Below are positions 52,978-62,534 of a DNA stretch of 64,000 nt, in pieces. Below the pieces are notes generated by a model that was given only the letters and a program-made list of their open reading frames with translations, was not told the origin of the DNA and made no database searches. This stretch comes from Palsa-883 sp963847615 (lineage in GTDB: Bacteria; Pseudomonadota; Alphaproteobacteria; Acetobacterales; Acetobacteraceae). Position 1 is the stretch's first letter, and each line of letters begins with the position of its first letter. A program made the translations under genes and the position numbers. Where the stretch lies: assembly GCA_963847615.1 (NCBI GenBank), contig CAWKAN010000027.1:1-64000 (forward strand), given 5' to 3'.

Positions 52978-53712
52978 GCGGATTTCTCACCCGCTCGCGG
53001 GACGATGGCGAAGGGCATTGTCGCGCCAAACGGTTTTCGCGCCGCCGCCAAGGCTGGTTGTCTTCGCAAGGCGCGAAAACCGTTTGGCGCGGCAAGGACC
53101 GAGCCAGTTGGACGGCCCGTAGGGCGGAAAAGCGCAGCGCCTTCCGCCACCGCCGGGCGAGCCGCTCGCATCTGCCGACGTCCCCAACAACATATCCCGC
53201 CACCGTCCGACAGCGGAAGGCGCTGCGCTTTTCCGCCCTACGGGGCCGTCCAACCGTCAACGCCATATGAGCCAAACCGTTTGGCGCGACAAGGACCGAG
53301 CCAGTTGGACGGCCCGTAGGGCGGAAAAGCGCAGCGCCTTCCGCCACCGCCGGGCGAGCCGCTCGCATCTGCCGACGTCCCCAACAACATATCCCGCCAC
53401 CGTCCGACGGCGGAAGGCGCTGCGCTTTTCCGCCCTACGGGGCCGTCCAACCGTCAACGCCATATGAGCCAAACCGTTTGGCGCGGTAAAGACCGAGCCA
53501 GTTGGACGGCCCGTAGGGCGGAAAAGCGCAGCGCCTTCCGCCACCGCCGGGCGAGCCGCTCGCATCTGCCGACGTCCCCAACAACATATCCCGCCACCGT
53601 CCGATGGCGGAAGGCGCTGCGCTTTTCCGCCCTACGGGGCCGTCCAACAGTCAACGCCATACGAGCCAAACCGTTTGGCGCGGCAAGGACCGAGCCAGCG
53701 CCCGCGAGGGTA
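52978..53712. repeat. Family E element split by a tandem array of family A
   Basis: The left part of E (from GGATTTCTCACCCGCTCGCG) runs to 53107. Three tandem units of exactly 197 bp follow: 53077-53273, 53274-53470, 53471-53667. A final 31-base E piece (53668-53698) leads into the degenerate right end of E. Each unit is a 31-base E segment (AAACCGTTTGGCGCG and CAAGGACCGAGCCAG) plus a family A element lacking its first 20 bases. Units differ by only a few substitutions. Confidence 0.88.
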
Positions 53713-53725
53713 TGCGACGCCCGCG

Positions 53726-54874
53726 CTAGTGCGAGCGCGCCAGCCGGCGCTCCATGCTGCGCCCGTAGGCCGACATCGCGTAGCAGCAGACGAAGAACAC
53801 CGCCGCGGAGAACAGGTAGCCCTCCTTGGCGTAGCCGAGCCACGCCGGGTCCTTCAGCGCCTGGTTGACCGTGCCGAACACGTCGGCCAGCCCGATCAGC
53901 ATCACCAGCGTGGTGTCCTTGAACAGGTTGACCACCGTGTTGATGATGCCGGGCACGACGATCTTCAGCGCCTGCGGCAGCACCACGAAGGCCTGCACCT
54001 GCCACCAGCGCAGGCCGAGCGAACCCGCCGCCTCCTCCTGGCCCTCCGGCACGCCCTGCAGCCCGCCGCGCACCACCTCGGCCATGTAGGCGGCGTTGAA
54101 CAGCACCAGCGCGGCCATCGCGCGCACCAGCCGGTCGATCGACACGCCCTGCGGCAGGAACACCGGCACCATCACCGCCGACATGAACAGCACGGTCAGC
54201 AACGGCACGCCGCGCCACAGCTCGATATAGCCGACCGACAGCGTGCGAATGACCGGCAGCCGCGACCGCCGCCCCAGCGCCAGCAGGATGCCCAGCGGCA
54301 GGCAGCCGGCGACGGTCACGAACGAGATGATGACGTTCAGCATCAGCCCCGCCCACAGGCTGGTATCCACATACGCCAGGCCGAACATCCCGCCGGCGAG
54401 CAGGATGCCGGCGGCGAGCGGAAACGCCGTCAGCAGCAGCAGCAGCCAGAGCCAGCGGTGCGGCGTGGCCTCGCGGATCACCGGGATGGCGAACACCAGC
54501 AGCAACCCTCCGGCGAGATCGACCCGCCAGCGCTGGTCCGGCGGATAATGGCCGTAGAAGAACACCGGCAGGCGGATCCGGATGAACGTCCAGCACGCCC
54601 CGTCGGGCTGGCAGGCGGCGCGGCTGGTGCCGGAGATAGCGGCGTGCAGCACCGCCCAGCGGAACACCGCCGGCAGCAGCACCACGGCGAGCCCCAGCAC
54701 GACCAGCGTGAGCAGCGTGTTCCACCACGAGCTGAACAGGTTGCGCCGCAGCCACTCCAGCAGGCTGGGCAGCAACCGGCCGCGGTTCATTGGCGCAAGC
54801 CGGCCGGCCGCCGGCGGCGCCGCAGCCGCGGGGACGGCCTCGCCGGTCGCGTCCGCCACCGCGTTACCCGCCAA
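53726..54874 (-). CDS. aapM: General amino-acid ABC permease (AapM/BztC type)
   Basis: Second permease of a polar amino-acid importer, up to 382 residues. It has an N-terminal helix, a domain insertion (CQPDGACWTFIRIRLPVFFY), and the permease domain with the EAA loop GSLGLRWWQVQAFVVLPQAL. A TTG at 54874 overlapping the aapQ stop or the ATG at 54790 are both possible starts. It ends the aapJ-aapQ-aapM series; the ATPase gene aapP that normally follows is absent, replaced by repeats. Confidence 0.9.
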   Translation of the reverse strand: MAGNAVADATGEAVPAAAAPPAAGRLAPMNRGRLLPSLLEWLRRNLFSSWWNTLLTLVVLGLAVVLLPAVFRWAVLHAAISGTSRAACQPDGACWTFIRIRLPVFFYGHYPPDQRWRVDLAGGLLLVFAIPVIREATPHRWLWLLLLLTAFPLAAGILLAGGMFGLAYVDTSLWAGLMLNVIISFVTVAGCLPLGILLALGRRSRLPVIRTLSVGYIELWRGVPLLTVLFMSAVMVPVFLPQGVSIDRLVRAMAALVLFNAAYMAEVVRGGLQGVPEGQEEAAGSLGLRWWQVQAFVVLPQALKIVVPGIINTVVNLFKDTTLVMLIGLADVFGTVNQALKDPAWLGYAKEGYLFSAAVFFVCCYAMSAYGRSMERRLARSH

Positions 54875-55979
54875 CGAGGGCCACGCGCCGGTTGTACCAG
54901 TTCATCGCCATCGAGGCGGTGAGGCTGATCGACAGGAAGATCGCCATCAGGATGACCATGGTCTCGACCTCACGGTCGGTCTGTTGCATCACCGTTCCGG
55001 CGAAGATCTGGAACAGCTCCGGGTAGGCGACCGCCGCGCCCAGCGAGCTCGACTTGATGATGTTCAGGTACTGGCTGGTCAGCGGCGGCACCATCACGCG
55101 CAGCGCCTGCGGCAGCACGATCTTCGACAGCACCTGCGATTTCTTCAGCCCCAGGCTCAGCGCCGCCTCGCGCTGGCCCTTCGACACCGACAGGATCGCC
55201 GCCCGCACGATTTCCGCGATGAAGGCGGCGGCGTAGATGAACAGCCCCAGCCACAGCGCGATCAGTTCCGGGATCAACTGGAGCCCGTCGACGACGTTGA
55301 AGCCTTGCAGCCGCGGCAGCGCGACATGCTCGATGCACGCCGCCCACAGGCCGAGGGCGCAAAGCGGCAGCAGCAGCGCGCGGGCGCCGATCGGCAGGCC
55401 GCGCCGGCGCAGCCGCCAGACCAGCGGCGTCGCCGCGCACAGCGCCAGGGCGATCGGCACCAGCACCGCGGCGCGCGGGCCGGTTGACGGGTCCGGCAAA
55501 TAGAGGCCGCGGATGTTCAACAGCATGCCCCCGGGCAGCACGATGCTCTGCCGCGGCCCCGGCAGCGACTGCAGCACCGCCAGGTACCAGAAGATGATCT
55601 GCACCAGCTGCGGCGTGTTGCGCACCACCTCGATGAAGCCGAGCGCCAGGTTGCGGACCAGCCAGTTCTCCGACAGGCGCATCACGCCGACCAGCAGGCC
55701 GAGCAGGGTGGCGGCGACGATGCTCATGGCGGAAACCAGGAGCGTGTTCAGCGTGCAGACGACCAGCGCGCGGAAATAGGTGTCGCCGACGTTCCAGCGG
55801 ATCAGGTGGAACGGGATCTCGAAATTCGCCGTGTCGGCCAGGAAGGCGAAGCCGAACGTCATGTTCCGGCGCGCCATGTTCGCGCCGGCCGTGGAGCCGA
55901 GCAGCCAGGCGACCATCACCACCGCGAGCAGCAGCAGCCACTGCGCGGCCCGCGCGCGGGGCGATGGTCGCCGGACCAA
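54864..55979 (-). CDS. aapQ: General amino-acid ABC permease (AapQ/BztB type)
   Basis: First permease subunit, 371 residues. It starts MVRRPSPRARAAQWLLLLAV from a TTG 13 bases after aapJ. The domain contains SENWLVRNLALGFIEVVRNT and PQLVQIIFWY, and the EAA loop LSLGLKKSQVLSKIVLPQAL. The middle has a long extra loop (LNIRGLYLPDPSTGPRAAVL), typical of AapQ. It overlaps aapM. Confidence 0.93.
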   Translation of the reverse strand: MVRRPSPRARAAQWLLLLAVVMVAWLLGSTAGANMARRNMTFGFAFLADTANFEIPFHLIRWNVGDTYFRALVVCTLNTLLVSAMSIVAATLLGLLVGVMRLSENWLVRNLALGFIEVVRNTPQLVQIIFWYLAVLQSLPGPRQSIVLPGGMLLNIRGLYLPDPSTGPRAAVLVPIALALCAATPLVWRLRRRGLPIGARALLLPLCALGLWAACIEHVALPRLQGFNVVDGLQLIPELIALWLGLFIYAAAFIAEIVRAAILSVSKGQREAALSLGLKKSQVLSKIVLPQALRVMVPPLTSQYLNIIKSSSLGAAVAYPELFQIFAGTVMQQTDREVETMVILMAIFLSISLTASMAMNWYNRRVALVGG

Positions 55980-55991
55980 GGTGTGGCTCGC

Positions 55992-57044
55992 TCAGTACCA
56001 GGAAGGCGCGTATTGCAGGCCGCCGTTGGTGTAGAGGTTGTTCTGGCCACGCGGCAGGCCGAGGCCGTGCGCGCCGAAGGTCTTGTCGTAAACCTCGCCG
56101 TAATTGCCCACCGCCTTGACGATCTTGTAGGCAAAGTCGTTGTCCAGGCCGAGGCCCTTGCCCAGGTTGCTTTCCAGTCCGAGGAACTGCCGGGCCTGCG
56201 GATCCTTGGTGTCGGCCTTGACCTGGTCGATATTCGCCTGGGTGATGCCCAGCAGCTCGGCCTCGATCATCGCGTAGTGCGTCCAGGCCACGATGGCGGT
56301 CCAGCGATCGTCGCCGTAGCGGGTGAACGAGCCCAGCGGCTGGCGGGAGATCGTCTCGGGCAGGATCGTCCAGTCCGCCGGCGTCTTCATCGAAGAGCGC
56401 GCCGCGGCGACGCTGCCGCCGTCGTCGGTGTAGCCGTCGCACCGTCCGGCCTCGGCGGCGGCGAACGCCTCCTCCGGCCGGTTGAACAGCAAGGTGTTGA
56501 TCTTGATGTTGTTGGCGCGGTTGTAGTTGGCGATGTTGGTTTCCAACGTGGTGCCGGTCAGCAGGCAGATCGTCGCCCCGTTCAGGTCCTTGGCGTGCTG
56601 CACGCCGAGGCTCTTTTTCACCATGAACGCCTGGCCGGTGTAGAAGTTGGTCGCCGGCTCCATCAGCCCGAGCTGGCCGTTGCGCAGCAGCGTCTGCTCG
56701 GAATCGCGGATCAGCACGTCGATCTCGCCCGATTGCAGCACCGAGAAGCGCACCTGCGAGGTGGTGCCGATGAACTTCACCTTCTCCGGGTTGCCGAAGA
56801 TCGCGGCGGCGATGCCTCGGCAATACGCCACGTCCAGACCCTGCCAGTGGCCCGCGGAGTCCTGGTAGGCGTAGCCCGGAATCCCGGTGTCAACGCCGCA
56901 GACCAATTCGCCGCGCTTCTGGACGGCCGCCAATGTCGGGCTGGTCAGCCCGGTCTGCGCCGCCGCGGTGCGCGCCAGGCTGAGCGCCCCGGCGATGGCA
57001 AGGCAGCACAATGCCGCCTTCAGGCCAAATCTTGACATTCTCAT
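55992..57044 (-). CDS. aapJ: Amino-acid ABC substrate-binding protein (AapJ/BztA type)
   Basis: Periplasmic receptor of 350 residues for polar amino acids. A signal peptide (to about residue 30, ARTAAAQ) precedes VQKRGELVCGVDTGIPGYAY. The rest carries the AapJ traits CRGIAAAIFGNPEKVKFIGT and RYGDDRWTAIVAWTHYAMIE. ATG 57044 (AGGGA at spacing 7) or 57038 (GGGGA at spacing 6) can serve. First gene of the operon. Confidence 0.94.
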   Translation of the reverse strand: MRMSRFGLKAALCCLAIAGALSLARTAAAQTGLTSPTLAAVQKRGELVCGVDTGIPGYAYQDSAGHWQGLDVAYCRGIAAAIFGNPEKVKFIGTTSQVRFSVLQSGEIDVLIRDSEQTLLRNGQLGLMEPATNFYTGQAFMVKKSLGVQHAKDLNGATICLLTGTTLETNIANYNRANNIKINTLLFNRPEEAFAAAEAGRCDGYTDDGGSVAAARSSMKTPADWTILPETISRQPLGSFTRYGDDRWTAIVAWTHYAMIEAELLGITQANIDQVKADTKDPQARQFLGLESNLGKGLGLDNDFAYKIVKAVGNYGEVYDKTFGAHGLGLPRGQNNLYTNGGLQYAPSWY

Positions 57045-57297
57045 TCCCCGGTCCCTGTGGTTCGGTTGCCTGGCGGCTTGGCGAACTGCCTCGCCAGCAT
57101 CGGCAGCCGCGCAGGGAAACATTCGCCCCCCCCAGCGTCAAGCCGCGATCCGGCGGGTCGCATTTTGGCCGATCGCATTTTGGCTGGTCGCCGGTTGCCT
57201 GATCCGGGCCGCCTCTCCCCGTCATGGCCGGGCCTGTCCCGGCCACCCACCCCCAAGCGGCGGTGCGCAGATGGCGCAGCCTGCCCCGGCGAAGGCC

Positions 57298-57835
57298 CTA
57301 CGGGATTCACCCACCCCCTGTCCGCGATTGTCAACCGACCGGTCGGCCCTGGGCGGGCTCGCAGCGTCCGCAGGCAAGCAAGCAAGAATTTGGCTCATAT
57401 GGCGTTGACGGTTGGACGGCCCCGTAGGGCGGAAAAGCGCAGCGCCTTCCGCCATCGGACGGTGGCGGGATATGTTGTTGGGGACGTCGGCAGATGCGAG
57501 CGGCTCGCCCGGCGGTGGCGGAAGGCGCTGCGCTTTTCCGCCCTACGGGCCGTCCAGCCGTCAACGCCATAAGAGCCAAGAATTTTAACCCGGAGGAAGC
57601 GCGGAGGGCCACGGCAGACGGCATCGATGCGCTACGCGCGGTGTCGGAACCGACGACCGCGCGAAGCGCCCAAATTTCTTGCTTCTCCGTGGCCTTCGTG
57701 GCCCTCCGCGCTTCCTCCGTGTTGGAAGCCTTGCTTGCTGGCGATGCAGTCAGACTTGCTTGCGATGCAGCCAGCGCCCAGGTCGCATCACCGGAGCGCG
57801 CCGACCGCCGCGGGCAACGCTAGGTGAATGCCGAA
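57298..57835. repeat. Family CB element, copy 4 (with family A)
   Basis: Same orientation and layout as copy 1: part C from CTACGGGATTCACC (57298), a family A element, then part B to about 57835. The B arms, near 57593-57615 and 57682-57720, are less matched because part of the left arm is lost. The 200 bases before the gamma-glutamyltransferase hold no gene. Confidence 0.82.
57392..57577. mobile_element. Family A MITE, copy 8
   Basis: A 186-bp copy (one G lost in the right arm) with target duplications AAGAATTT at 57384-57391 and 57578-57585, the same site as copy 1. Either the site is a strong preference or the A-CB composite spread as one unit. Confidence 0.85.
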
Positions 57836-58037
57836 GGGCAAAGGCCGGGGCAGGGGGTCTGACCCAGACCATAACGGGCAAGCAACGTCATGACGACCGT
57901 CGGTTAGCCGTCTCGTTCCGCGATGGGCGCGCCGCCGGCGCAGCCACACCTGGCCAGCGCCAAAACCCACCGTCCCCTTCCCGTCACCCCCGAACCCCGC
58001 GATACTCGCCGCAAAACCCCACGACGAGGGCCGCCGC

Positions 58038-59731
58038 ATGACCACCAACGACTGGCGCGCCCGCGCCGGCGCCAGCTTCGCCTGCGAAAAGCGCCCCGCC
58101 CACGGCGCACGCGGCATGGTGGTGACCAACCACCCGCTCGCCTCGGCCGCCGGGGCGGAGATGCTGGCCGCCGGCGGCAACGCCATCGACGCCGCCATCG
58201 CCGCCTTTTTCACCCTCAGCGTGGTCGAGCCGATGATGGTCGGCCTCCTCGGCGGCGGCATGGCGCATCTGCGCCTCGCCGACGGCAGCCACACGATCAT
58301 CGACGGCCAGAGCACCGCCCCGCTGGCCACCGGCCCGACCAGCTACACGCCCGACCCCGACGCCGCGCCCGGCACCATGGACACGCTTGGCCGGCGCAAT
58401 GCGGTCGGCCCCACCGCGGTCGGCGCGCCCGGCAACCTGATGGCCTGGTGCGAGGCGCTGGCCCGCTTCGGCACTTTCCCCCTGGCCGACGTGATGGAAC
58501 CGGCGATCCGCCACGCCGCGCGCGGCTTCCGCGTCACGCCCTATCTGTGCGAGTGCGTCGCCGACAGCGCCGCCGACCTGGCGCGCGACCCGGCGATCGC
58601 CGCGCTCTATTTGCCCGGCGGCGCGCCGATCGCGCCCGGCACGCGGCTGAGCACCGGCGCCTATGCCGACACCTTGCGCGCCATTGCCGCGCAAGGCCCG
58701 GGGCTGCTGTACGGCGGCGCGCTCGGCCAGGCCTACGCCGCGCACATGGCGCAGACCGGCGGCTATCTCGCGCTGGACGACCTGACCGCCTATCGCACCG
58801 TCACGCGCGCGGCGCTGCGCGGCACCTATCGCGGCTTCGAGATCACCGGCCCGCCGCCGCCCGCCTCCGGCCCGCTGCACATCATCCAGATGCTGAACAT
58901 CCTGGAACATGACGACATCGGCGGGCTCGGCTTCGCCACGCCGGCGACGCTGCACCTGCTGGCCGAGGCGCTGAAGATCGCCTTCGCCGACCGCGCCGCC
59001 GCCACCGCCGATCCGGCCTTCGTGGCGGTGCCGGTGGACCGGCTGCTGGCCAAATCCTACGCCGCCGAGCGGCGCGCGCGGATCGATCCGGCCCGCGCGC
59101 AGAGCCTGGAGCGCCGGCGTGGCGGCGGGCGAGTCCGCGCACACCACGCACGTGACGGTGGCCGACGCCATGGGCAACGTCGTTGCCTCCACGCAGACCA
59201 TCAACTCGCTGTTCGGCGCGCGCTATATCGTGCCCGGGCACCGGCATGATCCCGAACAACTACATGTTCGTGTTCGATCCGCATCCGGGCCGGGCCAGCT
59301 CGGTGCAGCCGGGCAAGCGGGTGACCTCGTCGATGGCGCCGGTGATCGTGCTGAAGGCGGGAAAACCGGCGTTCGCGCTGGGCCTGCCCGGCGGGTTGCG
59401 GATTTTTTCCTCGGTGCTGCAGGCGCTGTCCAATCTGATCGACCACGGCATGACCTTGCAGGAGGCGGTCGAGGCGCCGCGCGTCTGGACCCAGGGCCAC
59501 ACGCTGGAAGTCGAGGCATCGGTGCCCGCCGAGGTGACCCAGGCGCTGCGCGCCATGGGCCACGACGTCGCCGCGGTCGGCAACGTCGCCGGCGGCATGG
59601 GCGCGATCCAGTTCCATGCCGATGGCGGCATGACCGGGGCTGCCTGCTGGCGCGCCGACGGCACGCCGATCGGGATCGGCGGCGGCCCCGCCCGCAAGGG
59701 CGTGCGGTTCCGCCCGGAGGCGCGGCGCTAG
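58038..59731 (+). pseudogene. Gamma-glutamyltransferase-family protein, two frameshifts
   Basis: Ntn-hydrolase acting on glutathione-like gamma-glutamyl compounds. The large subunit starts MTTNDWRARAGASFACEKRP and runs normally (ASAAGAEMLAAGGNAIDAAI, GPPPPASGPLHIIQMLNILE) to about 59112. One extra base shifts it; ESAHTTHVTVADAMGNVVAS, with the nucleophile threonine, follows in the next frame. A second extra G near 59238 shifts it again to TGMIPNNYMFVFDPHPGR and the end at 59731. No signal peptide is seen, so a cytoplasmic oxamate amidohydrolase-like role is possible. All key residues are present once corrected. Confidence 0.85.
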
Positions 59732-59890
59732 CCCGGATTTCTCACACTGTCACGGGCGCTGGCTCGGTCGTTGCCGCGCCAACAGGTTTTCGCGCCTGGC
59801 GAATCCACCCGGTATTGGCGACGGCGCGAAAACCCGTTGGCGTGGCAATGCCCTTCGCCATCGTCCCGCGACAGTGTGAGAAGTTTGGGC
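59732..59890. repeat. Family E inverted-repeat element, copy 4
   Basis: Starts directly after the gamma-glutamyltransferase stop with CCCGGATTTCTCACACTGTC and ends with the inverse GACAGTGTGAGAAGTTTGGG. The GCTAG just before it is also found before copy 2. Confidence 0.78.
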
Positions 59891-60028
59891 TGGATGCGTG
59901 TCCGGATCATCCCTCCGACACCCAGGCGAATTTCCGCCGTCAGGTCGGGAGCGCCCGGGATTTCGCCAGCCGACCGGCGGGCCGGGAACAGCGGCCCGAT
60001 CGCGGGCCCCGCCCGCCGCGTCCCGGGC

Positions 60029-60736
60029 TTATGGTCCGTCGGCTTGCCCCGCCAGGCGGGACGAGCCACGTAGATTGTCGATCAGGATGTGGCAGCTCAC
60101 CAGCAGTACCCAGGCCGGGAAGACAAACAGGGCCCAGTCGAAATAGCCGCTGCCAAGCAGCAGAAAAGCCGCCGACACATAGCCGAGCACCGCAATCCAG
60201 CGCGCGGTGAAGTGGGTGTGGACCGCGAGCGTGGCGGCGGTGATCATGAACACCGCCGCCATCTTGAAGGCATAGATATGCACGATGCCGAAGGTGAAGG
60301 CCCGGGCGAAGGCGAAGGTGCCGGCATCAAACAGTGCCTTCGGTTGCACCGCATAGGCCAGGATCAGCCCGCCGGCCGCCGCCGCGGCAACGAACATCAT
60401 GCCGAGAAACAGCAACCCGCTGCCGAGAAACACCGTCGCAAAGAACCGGTCCTCCTGCGCCCCAAGACGGTCGCGCAGCACGCCGATGAACCACAGGAAG
60501 GCAATTCCGGCGAACGGCACGAGGTTCAGGGCAAAGGCGACGCTCTTGGCGCTGGTTTGCAGCCATGCACCGCTCTCGAGCGGATCGGCCGGAACCGCGA
60601 GCCGCAGCAGCCAAAAGCTGGATATCAGCAGGACCGCAAACAGGATCCCGGCGAGGGCGGCGGCGCGCGGCGTTTTCAGGTGGGCGCGGATGAGGGGCGC
60701 TTGCGAGCCGTCTTTGGCTTGGGAATGATCTTGCAT
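60029..60736 (-). CDS. Multi-pass membrane protein, unknown
   Basis: A 235-residue inner-membrane protein with about six hydrophobic helices (AALAGILFAVLLISSFWLLR, SVAFALNLVPFAGIAFLWFI, FLGSGLLFLGMMFVAAAAAG and others). The ATG at 60736 has AGGAG at spacing 8. No family recognised. It precedes the DUF2254 gene group but is read separately. Confidence 0.78.
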   Translation of the reverse strand: MQDHSQAKDGSQAPLIRAHLKTPRAAALAGILFAVLLISSFWLLRLAVPADPLESGAWLQTSAKSVAFALNLVPFAGIAFLWFIGVLRDRLGAQEDRFFATVFLGSGLLFLGMMFVAAAAAGGLILAYAVQPKALFDAGTFAFARAFTFGIVHIYAFKMAAVFMITAATLAVHTHFTARWIAVLGYVSAAFLLLGSGYFDWALFVFPAWVLLVSCHILIDNLRGSSRLAGQADGP

Positions 60737-60942
60737 GGCGATGACTCCTGGTTCAGGCGCCTTGTCGGCCGCAAACCGCGGCCCCTCCGCGCGGCGTCGC
60801 GTCGTCTGCGCGGACCACTTGCGGTCGATGTCCTCCTCGGTGCCGGCGGGGCAAATTCCCGGCAGCGCCTGGTTGAGGCGTTGGCGCGGCTTGCGGCCGC
60901 GCGCGGCGGCGATGGCGTCGATGGCCAGGCTTGTGGAGCCCG

Positions 60943-62259
60943 CTACGACGATGCCTGGGCGCTCCGCGCGCGGGACATGCCGAGCCCCTGCCGATCCTCT
61001 TCGTGTGCCATGGCCTGATCCGAACTATCGAGTTCCGACCGATCGATGTCGAGGTCGAGCTGATGGAGATAGCGTGTCGTTGCCGCCCGGCGCTGCTCGC
61101 TCGGCACGGTCGCGGCCAGGCCGGTGAGCGCCGAGCGCAGGCGGCGCAGGACCTGGATCGATGTCATGCCGAACTGGCGGATCTCGTCGAACGACAGGGA
61201 CAGATAGTCCTGCCAGGTCGGCATGGGGATGCTCACCCGGAGCACGCTGTGCTCATCGCAGATCAGGCCGTTGTCGAGCTCGGACTGGCCGAGCCGGCGC
61301 AGCAGATCCTCGATCTGGTCGAGCGCCTGGACGCCCGTGGTCGGGTCGTTGACCGCCGGTGAGAGGGCGCGGATGGCGATGTTGACCAGCAGGCGGATCG
61401 GGTATTTCGGGTCCTGCTCCCAGGTGCGCGCAGCGGCCAGTTCGACGGCACGCATCAGCGCCTCCTGGTCCAGCGGCGCACCGGCCGCCCGCACCCACGC
61501 AATGATCGTGCCGTGCAGGACGGTATCGCCGACCGCGCAATCAAGTTCGATCAGGCCGCCGCTGCTTGCCGCGAGGCGCATCAGTTCGGCAGTGTCGAAG
61601 CGGGCGATCGACTGCGGCTCGCCCATGTAGGTGATCGTCTGGGTGACCGGAGCAAGTGCTTCCCGCCGAGGCGTATCGGTGGCGTGTCCCGCACCGGCAT
61701 CCGCCGCGAGGGGCCGGTACGTCTCCGCGATGACCTGCCGGCCACGCTCGCCCACGCTGCGCAGCACATTGTGGATCTGCATGTCGTTCAGGCTGTTCAC
61801 GAGCCCGACGAAGGCGAGCATGCTGGCGATCAGCAGCAGGCCGACCAGGAGCGTCGAGAACAGCGGCACCGTGCCGGAACCACCCCGATCGGTCCAGGCC
61901 AGCGCCCCCAGCGAGTAGCAGAAGGTGGCGAAGAAAACCCCCATGCTATGATATAATTGCGGTCGGCTGGTGAACATCATGACCAGGCGCGGCGAATAGG
62001 CAACGGCGCTGAACTGCACCATGACGAAGGCGACGGCAAACACGATCCCGGTGAGCGTCATGGTGCCCGAACTGACGGCGGAAAAGAACGCCAGCGCGGC
62101 CGACGCCGACATGCCGTGCGCATAGCCCGCGAGATAGGTGTTCTCCAGGCGCGGCAACACCAGGGCGAGGACGATGCTGCCGATCGCATAGGTCGCGGGG
62201 ATGGCCCAGAGCGGCAGCCGGCCGCTGTCGGCCAGCCGGGAGTGCCTCCGTGGCGTCAT
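60943..62259 (-). CDS. DUF2254 membrane protein
   Basis: Predicted inner-membrane protein of 438 residues with four N-terminal helices (to about 170), then a soluble domain. The family signature RALSPAVNDPTTGVQALDQI is clear. Function unknown. Its ATG overlaps the stop of the small upstream gene (ATGA), so the two are coupled. Confidence 0.9.
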   Translation of the reverse strand: MTPRRHSRLADSGRLPLWAIPATYAIGSIVLALVLPRLENTYLAGYAHGMSASAALAFFSAVSSGTMTLTGIVFAVAFVMVQFSAVAYSPRLVMMFTSRPQLYHSMGVFFATFCYSLGALAWTDRGGSGTVPLFSTLLVGLLLIASMLAFVGLVNSLNDMQIHNVLRSVGERGRQVIAETYRPLAADAGAGHATDTPRREALAPVTQTITYMGEPQSIARFDTAELMRLAASSGGLIELDCAVGDTVLHGTIIAWVRAAGAPLDQEALMRAVELAAARTWEQDPKYPIRLLVNIAIRALSPAVNDPTTGVQALDQIEDLLRRLGQSELDNGLICDEHSVLRVSIPMPTWQDYLSLSFDEIRQFGMTSIQVLRRLRSALTGLAATVPSEQRRAATTRYLHQLDLDIDRSELDSSDQAMAHEEDRQGLGMSRARSAQASS

Positions 62260-62504
62260 AGCAAGGCCCTTCGCTTCAGCCAGAGGATCGTGATGCCGGC
62301 GCAGGCGCGGCGCAGCCGCACGCCGAGCGGCAGAAACGCCGCGCCGTCGGCCTGCGCGGCGGAGCCACGGATGTCGAGCCAGGCATATTGCCCCGCGGCG
62401 CCATGTTGCCGCAGCTCCGCCGCCGGCGCGTCCGGGGCCAGCCCATCGGCATGGGCGATCGTTACCTTGATGGACGAGGCTGCCGTCTGCCGGCTATCAC
62501 CCAT
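62256..62504 (-). CDS. Small protein coupled to DUF2254 gene
   Basis: An 82-residue protein with the central motif GQYAWLDIRG, which weakly resembles the N-terminus of CorA-like transporters but lacks membrane helices. It overlaps the DUF2254 start and lies 30 bases after the channel gene. Could be a fragment or an accessory protein. Confidence 0.55.
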   Translation of the reverse strand: MGDSRQTAASSIKVTIAHADGLAPDAPAAELRQHGAAGQYAWLDIRGSAAQADGAAFLPLGVRLRRACAGITILWLKRRALL

Positions 62505-62534
62505 GCCCGGCTCCTGCGCTCCGGCCGCGCGGCG

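Noticed and set aside
53077..53667. Regular direct repeats that could suggest a CRISPR array
   Set aside because: The unit is 197 bp, nearly identical along its whole length, with no variable spacers and no cas genes. It is a tandem duplication of family A/E elements.
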